A DNA stretch of 64,000 bases. It comes from Tritrichomonas musculus. Lineage: Eukaryota; Parabasalia; Tritrichomonadida; Tritrichomonadidae. The notes beneath the pieces are model-generated. The model saw only the letters and a program-made list of their open reading frames with translations, ran no database searches and was not told the origin of the DNA. Both the position numbers and the translations under genes were made by a program. The stretch covers positions 2,016,501 through 2,080,500 of the forward strand of contig JAPFFF010000019.1 in NCBI GenBank assembly GCA_039105265.1. Direction: 5' to 3'. Positions 47,616-57,586 of the stretch are shown here, piece by piece. Within the stretch, counting starts at the first letter, position 1; each line of letters opens with the position of its first letter.

Positions 47616-50600
47616 ATGTTTACGATTGAGCAGAGCGGACACATAACAAAAACAAATACTATTGACGGATTGATTAACGAATACATTAAAAGATATGTCG
47701 ATAATTATGTTATCAAAGGCGATTCATCGAACGGAAACGTAGGGATTCCAAACGGAAATGGAATCACTGAGGAACAATTGAATGAAGCTGTTAACGGATT
47801 GCGTGATTATGTTATCAACAATTATGCTTTATCAACTGATATACCTGAACCTGTTGATTTAACGAATTATGCACTGAAGAGTGAAATACCAGAAGTACTC
47901 AAAAATAGTGAGTTGCAATTGAACATAAAAGAACTATTACCAGAAGAAATGTTTCAGAAATTGATGGCTGAAGATGATAAACCATTATCAGCTAAAGCAT
48001 CAATGTGTTTAACAAGTATAGCGGCTAATGAAGGTTTTCAATCAGCTTTGGATGTTTGTGCCGAACGATATGTTCCAAAAGATGATTTGAAGAATTACAT
48101 CACGAGAGATAATTTGACTGTATCAACTGAATACTCAATTGAAACTAAGACATATATGTTTCCTAATATAGGTCCAGTACCAGAAGAATATGAAGAAAAC
48201 GGAATGGATACATCTCACGTTTTACCGTTCAAAGAAGGAACACATTTGGTTGGTTATAAATTAGACAATAGTAGTAATATATTCCATTTTGATATCAGAT
48301 TCAAGACAAATGAATTATATACTGATGATGAATATAACGTTAAACAACATGAAGCTGAAGGATTTGAAAGTGAAGGTGAGTATTTTGAATTAGTGTGGGA
48401 TGAAGTTAGTGGAGCAATTTATGATAGATATCAATACCTTCCAATAACAATAACATTAGCAGAAACAGAAGAAAGATTAGCATTGAAGAGTGATATACCT
48501 GAACCAATTGATTTGACACCGTATTATACTAGTGCACAAGCTGATGAGAAGTTCGTCGATGAGGATGAATTGGCTTATGAATTGGATAAGTATGAAACGA
48601 AAACAGTTGCAGAAGGAAAATATGCAATGAAGAGTGAAATCCCAGAAATTATTGAGGGTCAAACAACAATTCAATTCGAAATCGTCAATAATACAATTCC
48701 TGATTTGGATTACAACACATATCATGAACTGATTGAGCAATACGGGTTGGATATTGTTTCATCAAACAGTTTTTATACGGGTCATTATGTTCATGTAGAC
48801 TATTCGTACAATGACGATGATGACGAACAACCCTCTCAGATAATGCGTATCGAAGGAAGTGATTCAAGTATTTGGTTTTTGTATGACAGCCATGAATTAA
48901 TCAATCCAGGAACTGGCGATACACCAGAAGTTTTATCGTGTTCAATTACCAAAACTATCGAACCAACAGACAGAAACGCTTATTCAGCTAGATATGTGTC
49001 GAATACTTATGCATTGAAGACGGATATACCAGAACCAGTTGACTTGACACCGTATTATACTAGTGCACAAGCTGATGAGAAGTTTGTTGATGAAGATGAA
49101 TTAGCTTATGAATTAGATAAATATGCATTGAAAACAGATATACCAACAATTCCAACTGATTTGGTTAATGAATCTGCATTGAATACTGCATTATACGGAA
49201 CTGAATTGAATATTGAATATCCAGCAAACTTATATGACGGTGCATATATTACCCCTCAGCTACCAAATGCCAGAGTTCATTTGGTATTTGATGTTAATTG
49301 GGGAGATAATCAAGATGATGATATAGTGCATATTGATGTAATATTTAAACCAACTGGTTCTACTAGCACTTATGATAGCATGGACAGGTATGATAGCAAT
49401 GGCAAACGCATTGATAGAATAATATGGCGTTATGATGATGGACAAATTGTATATGTATCATATATTGCAGCACATAGCAGTAATCCAATAGCATATAATT
49501 TCATTAGAGCACAAATCGAATCACCATTCATTAAAACTGCAAATGTTGTTGATGAAAGTCCAGAACAAATCACAATTCAATGTACACAGAATGATAGTGG
49601 TTGTGTAATCCCAGATGAATATATACGAAGGGTATTAACAACCAAAAATATTATTGTAAAGTTCAAACGAAATGCTGATGATGCGACATATGAAGAAGCT
49701 GAATACGAATATTCTGGACGAAAGAGTGCAAATCTCATATACAAATCAACCAGCGGAGAGTCAAGTGAATTGATAGATATTCGTGTAGCTACACGTATTG
49801 TTTCATTGAGAGCTGAGGATGATACACTAACCAATATTTATGATGCATCTATCACATTAATCAGCATCCGACCTGTGAATGATGATATGATTACTTCGGT
49901 GAAATATGTGAATGATAACTTTGCACTGAAGTCAAACGTCATAACAGAAGAACAACTAATAAAAAAATGTGCTATTGATTGCGGACCGATTACAGAGGGC
50001 GGTGAAATATCAATTCATTATCTAAAACTTGAAGATAAGGTAATTAAACTGGAATACATAGTAGGTGATTATGCGCTATGTTTGGAAATAAGAATATTAT
50101 TCTATGATACAACTGGAAATCCTCATAACATTGTTCTTGTATTACATCAAAGAACTGTGTATTTCGACAATTTCAAATTCCCATTCTATTATGAAGACAC
50201 TGTTGATATAACATCAGGAAGACCCCTGACATATAATTTCCCAATAGGCGGATATTCTTGGACAACTACTCAGGAATTATTAGATGCTAAACAAATATAT
50301 TCAAGATGCATCATGTCCCGAGGTTATTTAGCAAAATATAAGGCTGCTATTTACGGTGCACAATCAAACACAACAATCACACATTACTCGCCGATTGAAT
50401 CATCAATGAACTCTGTTAGTGATTTCGTTGTTGGTTCTCCTGTGTATATGACAGGTAAGGTTTACAAACATGTTGGTGATGAATGGAAACCATCAACAGC
50501 AGATGATACAACTGATTGTATTTGTAGTGTCAAAACATCAGGAACATGGAAGGAGTATGTCGGTATATGTGTGAGAATCGATGACAAAAATAAATGTATC

Positions 50601-50807
50601 ACATTTAGTTCACATGGTGATTATATGGTTCGCGTTAATGATTCATCATGTTATGGTATCGGGGATGAGGTGTTTATCGATAATGAAGACAATAAGCTGA
50701 AAGTTCTTTCAGGAGAGACAGCAATAACATCAAAAATAAAACGTATGACTGTTGGAATCATTACAAGTATCATTGATGAAAGAACATTAGCTGTATTCAA
50801 AGAGTAA
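47616..50807 (+). CDS. Fibre-like attachment protein (1063 aa)
   Basis: This is the only full-length intact fibre gene. It has the anchor (MFTIEQSGHITKTNTIDGL), a long shaft with recurring Y-A-L-K-S/T-D-I-P-E-P motifs like phage trimeric tail fibres, and a C-terminal head (about 925-1063: VGSPVYMTGKVYKHVGDEWK, SHGDYMVRVNDSSCYG, MTVGIITSIIDERTLAVFKE). A unit starting DLTPYYTSAQADEKFVDEDE occurs twice, near residues 295 and 471, almost identical at the DNA level. Such repeats allow shaft length to change by recombination. A Gly/Asn-rich hinge is near residue 45. It would be displayed on the virion surface. Confidence 0.8.
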   Translation: MFTIEQSGHITKTNTIDGLINEYIKRYVDNYVIKGDSSNGNVGIPNGNGITEEQLNEAVNGLRDYVINNYALSTDIPEPVDLTNYALKSEIPEVLKNSELQLNIKELLPEEMFQKLMAEDDKPLSAKASMCLTSIAANEGFQSALDVCAERYVPKDDLKNYITRDNLTVSTEYSIETKTYMFPNIGPVPEEYEENGMDTSHVLPFKEGTHLVGYKLDNSSNIFHFDIRFKTNELYTDDEYNVKQHEAEGFESEGEYFELVWDEVSGAIYDRYQYLPITITLAETEERLALKSDIPEPIDLTPYYTSAQADEKFVDEDELAYELDKYETKTVAEGKYAMKSEIPEIIEGQTTIQFEIVNNTIPDLDYNTYHELIEQYGLDIVSSNSFYTGHYVHVDYSYNDDDDEQPSQIMRIEGSDSSIWFLYDSHELINPGTGDTPEVLSCSITKTIEPTDRNAYSARYVSNTYALKTDIPEPVDLTPYYTSAQADEKFVDEDELAYELDKYALKTDIPTIPTDLVNESALNTALYGTELNIEYPANLYDGAYITPQLPNARVHLVFDVNWGDNQDDDIVHIDVIFKPTGSTSTYDSMDRYDSNGKRIDRIIWRYDDGQIVYVSYIAAHSSNPIAYNFIRAQIESPFIKTANVVDESPEQITIQCTQNDSGCVIPDEYIRRVLTTKNIIVKFKRNADDATYEEAEYEYSGRKSANLIYKSTSGESSELIDIRVATRIVSLRAEDDTLTNIYDASITLISIRPVNDDMITSVKYVNDNFALKSNVITEEQLIKKCAIDCGPITEGGEISIHYLKLEDKVIKLEYIVGDYALCLEIRILFYDTTGNPHNIVLVLHQRTVYFDNFKFPFYYEDTVDITSGRPLTYNFPIGGYSWTTTQELLDAKQIYSRCIMSRGYLAKYKAAIYGAQSNTTITHYSPIESSMNSVSDFVVGSPVYMTGKVYKHVGDEWKPSTADDTTDCICSVKTSGTWKEYVGICVRIDDKNKCITFSSHGDYMVRVNDSSCYGIGDEVFIDNEDNKLKVLSGETAITSKIKRMTVGIITSIIDERTLAVFKE
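48500..49130. repeat. Duplicated shaft segment in the fibre gene
   Basis: A stretch of roughly 90-110 bp around 48512-48600 is repeated at 49042-49125 with few changes, and a third version is in the Mav-D fibre fragment (59424-59515). Confidence 0.75.
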
Positions 50808-50813
50808 ATCAAA

Positions 50814-51452
50814 TCAAATCAAATCATGTTGATGTTTGAATCTATTAATATATACGCTAACTTTTTGATTATTTATATCGTTCATTGAAATAAATTCATT
50901 GCCTGATTTATTTGTATTGATATGAAGAATTTTATAAATATTATCAGTAATCTTTGCATAAAAAATGTCTTCATTATTAGTATCATCATGGTAATAATAA
51001 TACGTGTTTTCTTCAAATTCTTTCCTTTCTGTCTTTGTTTCATAGAAATCAATAACAATTGCATCATCAGGTATGTCATCAATGAATTCATATTGAATAC
51101 CTTTATAATTTGATTTATTTTTATTATTCTCTGAACTTGATACAAATCGTAAATTATCAAGATGATAATCAGTTTTGATTCTATTCTTATGGTCGACTTG
51201 TGGTAGATTATTAGGGTTTTCAATAAATTGCTTTGCTACAAGAATATGTTTATAATATATTTTGTTATTTAGGTTTACACACGGATAAACATTTTGTCTG
51301 TATTCACCTTCAGCTATTATTTTTCCTGTTTTCTTATTCTTGATGTTATAAGGGAAAGTTGTTTGAATTTCATAATCACTTTCAAAACCTTTCAAAGGTT
51401 CAAATTCAGCTTCAGCATTTTCAATTTGTGTTTGTTCAGTTGGTTGACTCAT
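50814..51452 (-). CDS. HNH homing-endonuclease-like protein (212 aa)
   Basis: The N-terminal part resembles NUMOD4 (FESDYEIQTTFPYNIKNKKTGK), and the HNH_3-like core is YKHILVAKQFIENPNNLPQVDHKNRIKTD-type with its His in VDHKN, followed by NLRFVSSSENN. The C-terminal 90 residues (IDDIPDDAIVIDFYET, ENTYYYYHDD, VYINRFKHQH) are shared with the Mav-B copy. It lies between the fibre and POLB stops, a neutral convergent site, whereas the Mav-B copy is beside the small-protein cluster. It probably moves as an independent gene. The HNH-like patch in POLB belongs to a different HNH subtype. Confidence 0.82.
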   Translation of the reverse strand: MSQPTEQTQIENAEAEFEPLKGFESDYEIQTTFPYNIKNKKTGKIIAEGEYRQNVYPCVNLNNKIYYKHILVAKQFIENPNNLPQVDHKNRIKTDYHLDNLRFVSSSENNKNKSNYKGIQYEFIDDIPDDAIVIDFYETKTERKEFEENTYYYYHDDTNNEDIFYAKITDNIYKILHINTNKSGNEFISMNDINNQKVSVYINRFKHQHDLI

Positions 51453-51506
51453 TTATAACAAAAATAAAAAATTGATTTTTTAAAATAAAATCATTAAATT
51501 AATTGT

Positions 51507-54500
51507 TTAATGATTCTCAATGAAATAATCCTTTGCAGTGAAACCATTGACATAAGGACAACAACAATGATTCGATAAAACCAACATTTTTGAATGTGCT
51601 GCTGTTAATGCATTTTTGATTACAGTTATTTTACTCATCAGTTGTGAATTTAATTGAAGGTTTATATTTTTGCCTTTCATTATTGATTGCTTATCAATGA
51701 CATTTTTGTAATCACTTGATTTGATGTTGTTCTTCTTCAATGAAACACCTTTGAGCTTTAATGAAATTGTTTTGTCATCTGACCAAATCGTATAACACTT
51801 GGCACATAAAGCAACTTGATTTGCTCCGAACTTTTCTACACAGCATCCGAGAATCTTTTTCTCATCATATACATCATTGATTGCAGGGTTTGGCATAAAG
51901 CTATAAATGTGTTTATCATAAAATGATTTGTCTTTGATGACGTAATCAAACAACTGGTCAATCGGTTTATTCATATCACCAGCTATAGACATGTACAGAC
52001 TGTCTGTATCGACCGAGTTGAAATGAATTTTATTCATGTCAATGCATTTGTATAGAAAGTCATAAAGGAAAGTCAAATACCAGTATTTCGCATTGTCTAA
52101 TGTCCAAAATGATTCCTGAAGACATGTATTACATTTGAATGAATGAGGTTGTGATTGTATCAAATAACAATCATTTGACAATTTACATCCATTGCGATAA
52201 GTATCGGATGCAATCAATTGAAAGGCTTTATTTTTATCAACAATTCTGACTTTATTAAAGTTCTCTGAATTCATACCGTCATATCCGTAAGATCCGTTCA
52301 TACTAATCTTGTAAAACTTTTCGTTCCCGTGTGCCTTTCCTGACAATATATCTTGACGCTTCTTCATAAACTCACAAACAAATTGATTGAATCCGTCATG
52401 AGCTTCATATAAACTTAAGCTCTTAATGTCATCAACAATAAGTCCGTGGTCGATTAAAAACCATAAAAGGTAATTCGAGAACGTCATAAATGTTCCGCAT
52501 GTATCAAGCAACATTGTCAGCTTTCTTGTTTCTTTATCGGCTGAATTCAGTTTATTGTCTTTCATATATTTGTACATATAGCTTCCAATCGTTTGCTCAT
52601 CATTCATTATATTGATATTTCTAAACACAGGAGGGAAATTAATCAAATCGTTGATTTTATTCTTTGGACATCTCAATTTGACTTCAGCTTTGAATATAAA
52701 CTCAGGGTTTGCATCAAATCGTTTCTTTGATTGAATGATATTCATTGCAGAATTAAATACCTTTTCATTCTTGTTTCCATCTTCATCATAAACATCAAAT
52801 CGTTTTATAAATGAACCAGGCATGTACATGATTCCTCCGTGATAAGGATTGAATGAATGTTTTACTGAACTGAATGATGAGGGATACAATGAATTGAAAT
52901 CAATACCAGCAACGTGTGAAACTATGTTTGAAGTGTCATAGCTAATGATTCTGTCATTAACGGCATCATATTTGAGTTTATTGATTAATGTTTGACCTCT
53001 AATGTTCACTCGATGAAGTACATTTGATAATCCTCCCGTTATGTTCTCTCTCAAATTGTAGTATTCTTTTTCATCAGTTATGAGTGTTGGCAGGTGATGG
53101 AGCTTGCAGAATTTCTTCAATTGTATTTTGGTTCTTGTTATCTTGTCATCATCACGTTGTCTCAAACGATTACATTCAGCACAAGCAAGTAAACAGTTAT
53201 CAATCTGATGTCCTTTGTTGTTATCTATTCTGTCAAGTGTCGGTTTGTTGTTGTAAGTAAAGTGTTCACCACATAAATGACATTTACCTGTTTCATTTGA
53301 TTCATACAATTTCATGAATGCATCAAAATCTTTTTCACTAACACATTTTGATATATCCCTTTTGATTTTCTTTCGTTTGGTTATGTTTTTCATGTCTTGC
53401 TTTCGATAGTTATCACATTTATTAATCCACCATTTCATTGTTGGTTTGAATGTGTTTGATTTGTTTATGATTTCATAGTCGTTCTTCGGGTTGAAATCTT
53501 TGTAAGCAAGAGCATATTTGATACATGAAGCGTTCTTTGACAATGAAAGATTGCTAATCAAATCAACTTTATATTCAGCATTCATTTGAATAAGGTTGTC
53601 AATAGGATTAATCATCATTTCAACATCATTGTCATTGTATGATAACAAGTAATCCCAACGTGTTGCAAACCTCTTTGAATCAATCAAATACTCTTCATAA
53701 TCAGCTTTTGTTAATGGATTCTTTTGATTGAGATAACTGTAGAAGTCTTCATATTTGAATGGTTCATTCTTTGATAACACTTCATTATAATTCTCGCTGT
53801 TGATTGCTTCATAAGGAAATACACCTTTCGAACTGTTAGATATACCGCCAAAATCGATTCCAAACTGTTTGAGTGTTCCTCCAGCAACAAATGCTTGTGC
53901 GTCAATGAATCGTAATCGAATAGGATACTTTGATGATTTCAATATAAATTGTTTCAATGATGTAGCTGTTCCAATCATTCCGCTATCGATAGACCAATGA
54001 TTTTTAATCAATTGCTCTTTGAATAAGTTTGAATCAAATCGTGATGAATTAAAACCGAATACTGTTATTGTTTTCAATGATGTATCTATTTTATTGAGTT
54101 CTTCTTCTGATTTATCTTTAATGAATGATTTCAAATGATTCAATTTATCAACATACACATCACAGCCAACAACAAATAACCATTCAATCCATTTGGCAAT
54201 GAATTCATTTGTTCGTATATCAAAGTTCTTTGTTATCAAACCTTTATCAAGCTTCACACATGATGAAACACTCAAAGGAATCAATCGAGAATTGATAACT
54301 GATTTATCACTGACTTTCTTTTCAATCTTTTGTTCCATTGTTTCAAAATCATAAGTGATATAATGAATTGTTGGCTTCCATTCAAGTTCATATGAAAGAC
54401 AATACAAATAAACAGGATTGTTTAAGATGTGCGGGCAGTACGGTAAAGCTTCTCGTGAAGGTATGAAATCCTTTTTGAATTTGCCTCCTAGCTTCTCACA

Positions 54501-56063
54501 TTTATCTACATGTCTGTTGAATCTATCCATATGTTCATGACCTTTGTGAATGTATGAACCACAATGAGGACAAATATGAATATTTGTTAATGCTTCAGCA
54601 TTGATGATGTACATTATGTGAATTATCTTATCCTTTGAATACAAGAGAGCTGAAAACGTTTTGTTTGATTCGTCTGTGTTATGCCATTGGTCTTGTAAAT
54701 CGAAAAAGCCTTTTTTATCTGTTTCAGTTTGGTTGTATTCATAAATGTTGACATTGATGTTATGATTCTTCGCTGATTCTTTCATTTCTTCAATTGTGAT
54801 TCCTTTGAAGGTGTTGATTAATTGTTTTGCTGCTTTTGAAGGCTTCTTTGTATAACTCAAACCGTGTTCATCACATAATATTTTCTTTGCTGCTGCTGTT
54901 CTGTCAGAGATTTTAAATGTTCGTGTTTCAATAAGTTGCTTATTCAAACAACAAGCAAGGAAACGATACCAACACAAACAATCATCAACGTTATCAATAA
55001 TGATATATTTATTTTTGCCAAACAATTCTGAAACTTCATCAATCTTTCCTGTTATCTTAACAACTCGTGAGATTGTAAACGAAACAGACCAAACGATACA
55101 TAATTTGATGTTTGAAGTAGTGGTTTCATATTCATGAATTTTTGATTCAATATACAGTTTAACTTTGTCAATATCTTTATTCTCTCTGACAATTATTGGT
55201 ACTGATGCTTTATAGTTCTTCCATTTGATATCACTTGCTTCATATGTATATCTTTCACTTTCATTCTTTGGTGGTATCTCAAATATACCAGTCAATTGAA
55301 AATATATTTTGAACGGTTTCACTTCTTGTTTAAATACTGTTTCAGTCAAATATTCATTGATGTCTTCAATTGATGAAACTCCGTTCTTGTAATATATTTT
55401 TATCGGTTCTTTACTGTCTTCATCTAATCGTTCAACCTTTTCATTATCATTTGGGAATTGGTCAATGAAATGACTGCATGCTTCAACTGCTTCATCAAAG
55501 TTCTCAGGTTCATTGATTATGAAATATGAGTCATGTTTTGAATGAACACCTTTATAGCCAAACTTTTTGAGATATTCAATTAATTCAGCATTTTCATTGT
55601 TAAATCGAATGTCTTCATATCGTTGAGGTTGTTTGTTTGTCTTTGGCGGTAATGGTCTCAATAATATATTTTCAGATTTAATTAATTGAAGGGCTTTGTT
55701 GAGTGCATCATGAGCAATTTTAATGTTGTTCTCGATTTGTTTTTGTTTTAGTTTTTGTTCATCATTTTGTTCTTCTTCTTCAAATTGTTCCTCTTCCTCC
55801 TCTTCTTCTTGTTCTTCTGCTTCTCTTTTCATTCTATTAACGAAATCTAATATTGATATGTCATCTATTCTATTACCTTCATGTTCTCTAAAACCGAATG
55901 AAGTTAGATAATTTTCTAAAATGTTTTTGAAATGTTTAACATCATAATCAGAAGGTTTAGATGTTGACAAACGAGGTTTTAATTGAAGTTCATTATTGAT
56001 ATACCTGATTTGTTCAATAACAAATGATTTGGTATCTTTTCTATAGTAATAACGAGAACTCAT
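51507..56063 (-). CDS. POLB: Protein-primed family B DNA polymerase (POLB, 1518 aa)
   Basis: It is intact with the same domain order as in Mav-B: acidic N-terminus with a long Glu tract near residues 88-105, OTU-like block (DDCLCWYRFLACC, IIHIMYI), zinc finger (ICPHCGSYIHKG), exo I YDFETMEQ, exo II FNSSRFDSNLF, exo III YNDNDVEMM, internal HNH-like module (CHLCGEHFTYNNK, TLDRIDNNKGH, LACAECNRLR), pol A DFNSLYPSSF, pol B KISMNGSYGYDG and pol C SVDTDSLYM. In pol C the usual Gly before the first Asp is replaced by Val, as in Mav-D. The C-terminal 600 residues are almost identical to those of Mav-D, so the two belong to one subfamily. Confidence 0.95.
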   Translation of the reverse strand: MSSRYYYRKDTKSFVIEQIRYINNELQLKPRLSTSKPSDYDVKHFKNILENYLTSFGFREHEGNRIDDISILDFVNRMKREAEEQEEEEEEEQFEEEEQNDEQKLKQKQIENNIKIAHDALNKALQLIKSENILLRPLPPKTNKQPQRYEDIRFNNENAELIEYLKKFGYKGVHSKHDSYFIINEPENFDEAVEACSHFIDQFPNDNEKVERLDEDSKEPIKIYYKNGVSSIEDINEYLTETVFKQEVKPFKIYFQLTGIFEIPPKNESERYTYEASDIKWKNYKASVPIIVRENKDIDKVKLYIESKIHEYETTTSNIKLCIVWSVSFTISRVVKITGKIDEVSELFGKNKYIIIDNVDDCLCWYRFLACCLNKQLIETRTFKISDRTAAAKKILCDEHGLSYTKKPSKAAKQLINTFKGITIEEMKESAKNHNINVNIYEYNQTETDKKGFFDLQDQWHNTDESNKTFSALLYSKDKIIHIMYIINAEALTNIHICPHCGSYIHKGHEHMDRFNRHVDKCEKLGGKFKKDFIPSREALPYCPHILNNPVYLYCLSYELEWKPTIHYITYDFETMEQKIEKKVSDKSVINSRLIPLSVSSCVKLDKGLITKNFDIRTNEFIAKWIEWLFVVGCDVYVDKLNHLKSFIKDKSEEELNKIDTSLKTITVFGFNSSRFDSNLFKEQLIKNHWSIDSGMIGTATSLKQFILKSSKYPIRLRFIDAQAFVAGGTLKQFGIDFGGISNSSKGVFPYEAINSENYNEVLSKNEPFKYEDFYSYLNQKNPLTKADYEEYLIDSKRFATRWDYLLSYNDNDVEMMINPIDNLIQMNAEYKVDLISNLSLSKNASCIKYALAYKDFNPKNDYEIINKSNTFKPTMKWWINKCDNYRKQDMKNITKRKKIKRDISKCVSEKDFDAFMKLYESNETGKCHLCGEHFTYNNKPTLDRIDNNKGHQIDNCLLACAECNRLRQRDDDKITRTKIQLKKFCKLHHLPTLITDEKEYYNLRENITGGLSNVLHRVNIRGQTLINKLKYDAVNDRIISYDTSNIVSHVAGIDFNSLYPSSFSSVKHSFNPYHGGIMYMPGSFIKRFDVYDEDGNKNEKVFNSAMNIIQSKKRFDANPEFIFKAEVKLRCPKNKINDLINFPPVFRNINIMNDEQTIGSYMYKYMKDNKLNSADKETRKLTMLLDTCGTFMTFSNYLLWFLIDHGLIVDDIKSLSLYEAHDGFNQFVCEFMKKRQDILSGKAHGNEKFYKISMNGSYGYDGMNSENFNKVRIVDKNKAFQLIASDTYRNGCKLSNDCYLIQSQPHSFKCNTCLQESFWTLDNAKYWYLTFLYDFLYKCIDMNKIHFNSVDTDSLYMSIAGDMNKPIDQLFDYVIKDKSFYDKHIYSFMPNPAINDVYDEKKILGCCVEKFGANQVALCAKCYTIWSDDKTISLKLKGVSLKKNNIKSSDYKNVIDKQSIMKGKNINLQLNSQLMSKITVIKNALTAAHSKMLVLSNHCCCPYVNGFTAKDYFIENH

Positions 56064-56155
56064 TTATGATATTATTAAAAAATCAAATTATTTGAAATTT
56101 GAAAAAATGTTAAATCAAAAAATAAAAAATATTTCGAGTTTTTTATTTCATTGAA

Positions 56156-56506
56156 ATGTCTGAGTTAAGAGAAATAATAAAACACATTGAAGAAATACAT
56201 AAATTACTTTTGATATTAGAATCAAAACAAGAAGTAAGTGAAGAAGAAGAAACAAATGAAGAAGCAAATACAGAAGCAAACCATAAAAGAACGCGTTCAA
56301 TATTCAATTCATCAAAGTTCTTGGACAAGGATGAACGTGAAAAAGTTTTACAATTTTTGGATGATAAAGTAATGAATGATATAAATAAGTTGCCAGGACA
56401 TAAAAGGTGTTCATATACACAAAGCTTATTGAAAGACAAATTGAAGTTAAATGTATCATCATATATGATTAATAGATTGTTGGCATTTAAGAACAACAAA
56501 GAATAA
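56156..56506 (+). CDS. POLB-linked small basic protein (116 aa)
   Basis: It is homologous to the 100-aa protein after POLB in Mav-B, with an extra Glu-rich linker (SEEEETNEEANTEAN). The conserved second half has FLDKDEREKVLQFL, INKLPGHKRCSY and LKDKLKLNVSSYMINRLL. Here the gene is divergent from POLB with a 92-bp gap. A TCATTG just before the ATG resembles the trichomonad initiator TCA-Y-W. Confidence 0.78.
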   Translation: MSELREIIKHIEEIHKLLLILESKQEVSEEEETNEEANTEANHKRTRSIFNSSKFLDKDEREKVLQFLDDKVMNDINKLPGHKRCSYTQSLLKDKLKLNVSSYMINRLLAFKNNKE

Positions 56507-56544
56507 AAATATCATTTAATTAATTTGTTTATTTTTGGTTTAAA

Positions 56545-56790
56545 ATGAATAGTGCAATTAAAGGTTTGAGTTGTGATACATCAGCTTTACACGCTCAGTT
56601 TCGAATAGTTAAAGACAAGATATTCAATGAATGTATGAATTCTGAAGATGATGCATTAAACGGAAAGTTTGATAAGATGATTCACATATTGTCGATATAT
56701 AAACAACTATTTAATGATATTGAATCGATTAAAATACAATTAAGAGCTATTGATGAACGTATCAAATCAGCTGAACAAATGACTTTGTAA
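56545..56790 (+). CDS. Small helical protein (81 aa)
   Basis: I do not recognise it and see no homologue elsewhere in the window. It is mostly helical with hydrophobic heptads (MIHILSIYKQLFNDIESIKIQLRAI) and two Cys in the first half. It occupies the place held by the 76-aa coiled-coil gene in the other elements, directly upstream of the 191-aa gene, so it may be a functional substitute. Confidence 0.65.
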   Translation: MNSAIKGLSCDTSALHAQFRIVKDKIFNECMNSEDDALNGKFDKMIHILSIYKQLFNDIESIKIQLRAIDERIKSAEQMTL

Positions 56791-56844
56791 ATGAATCATT
56801 GAATGACTCATCATTAATGTTGTTTTATTTTTATTCAAACATTC

Positions 56845-57420
56845 ATGGCATTATCAAAAGCTCGTATTCTTTCCAGTGAGAACGATGCATCAGTTAAGCA
56901 GGAACAATCAACCAGTATTAATATAAACATCAAACCAAAGCAACCACAACCAGTTGAATATCCATCAGTTCAACCATTACCACAATCATCTCAAGCCACA
57001 AATTTTACTATACCTCAGATGAGTGGAGTATATCAATCACAGCATCCAACAAACAACGTTTCCCTAGAAAGAGGTATCAGTGATATTGGAGCTGATATAA
57101 CAGAACTTGAAACCAAAAACAAATTTCTTGAGATATTGTTATCAATCTATGAAACAAACCCAATAAAAGTCAATGATTTATTGATTTGTCATTCAAATAC
57201 ATTAATGGAGCTCATCAAATTACTAACACAAGCTGATAAAGTTGAATTGATTGTCAATGATGATTGTTCATGTAGTGGTTGTGTTTCTCGTTCCAAATAT
57301 CTTTTAATTGATAGGATATTGGTTTACAAAAATAATGAATCAAATGACTTGAAATACAAATATAATAGCATTTATACAGAACTCATTAGACACAACATTT
57401 CATTGAAAACATGTATTTAA
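56845..57420 (+). CDS. Conserved Maverick protein with disordered N-terminus (191 aa)
   Basis: It is the Mav-C member of the family at 9428 and 34992. The start block ALSKARILSSENDASVKQ and the C-terminal domain (NKFLEILLSIYETNPI, LLICHSNTLMELIKLL, DDCSCSGCVSRSKYL) are conserved. The Cys spacing differs slightly (C-S-C-S-G-C), adding a third Cys next to the pair. Confidence 0.82.
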   Translation: MALSKARILSSENDASVKQEQSTSININIKPKQPQPVEYPSVQPLPQSSQATNFTIPQMSGVYQSQHPTNNVSLERGISDIGADITELETKNKFLEILLSIYETNPIKVNDLLICHSNTLMELIKLLTQADKVELIVNDDCSCSGCVSRSKYLLIDRILVYKNNESNDLKYKYNSIYTELIRHNISLKTCI

Positions 57421-57430
57421 AAACCAATAA

Positions 57431-57562
57431 ATGATATATGAAATATTAGTTGTTTCATTATTGACAGGTTTATTTTTAGTGAAGATTGTTGAAGTATCAT
57501 TAATGATTCCTGACAAAGAACCAGAACTCAGCGAAGAGATAAGAACAAAAATGTATTCATGA
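57431..57562 (+). CDS. Micro membrane protein (43 aa)
   Basis: It has a hydrophobic segment (YEILVVSLLTGLFLVKIVEV) followed by PDKEPELSEEIRTKMYS. The tail consensus E-P-x-L-[ST]-E-E-[MI]-R-x-[KR]-[LIM]-Y-S is fixed in all three elements. It starts 10 bp after the 191-aa stop. Confidence 0.8.
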   Translation: MIYEILVVSLLTGLFLVKIVEVSLMIPDKEPELSEEIRTKMYS

Positions 57563-57586
57563 AGAGCTTTAACGAAAACTAAAGAA

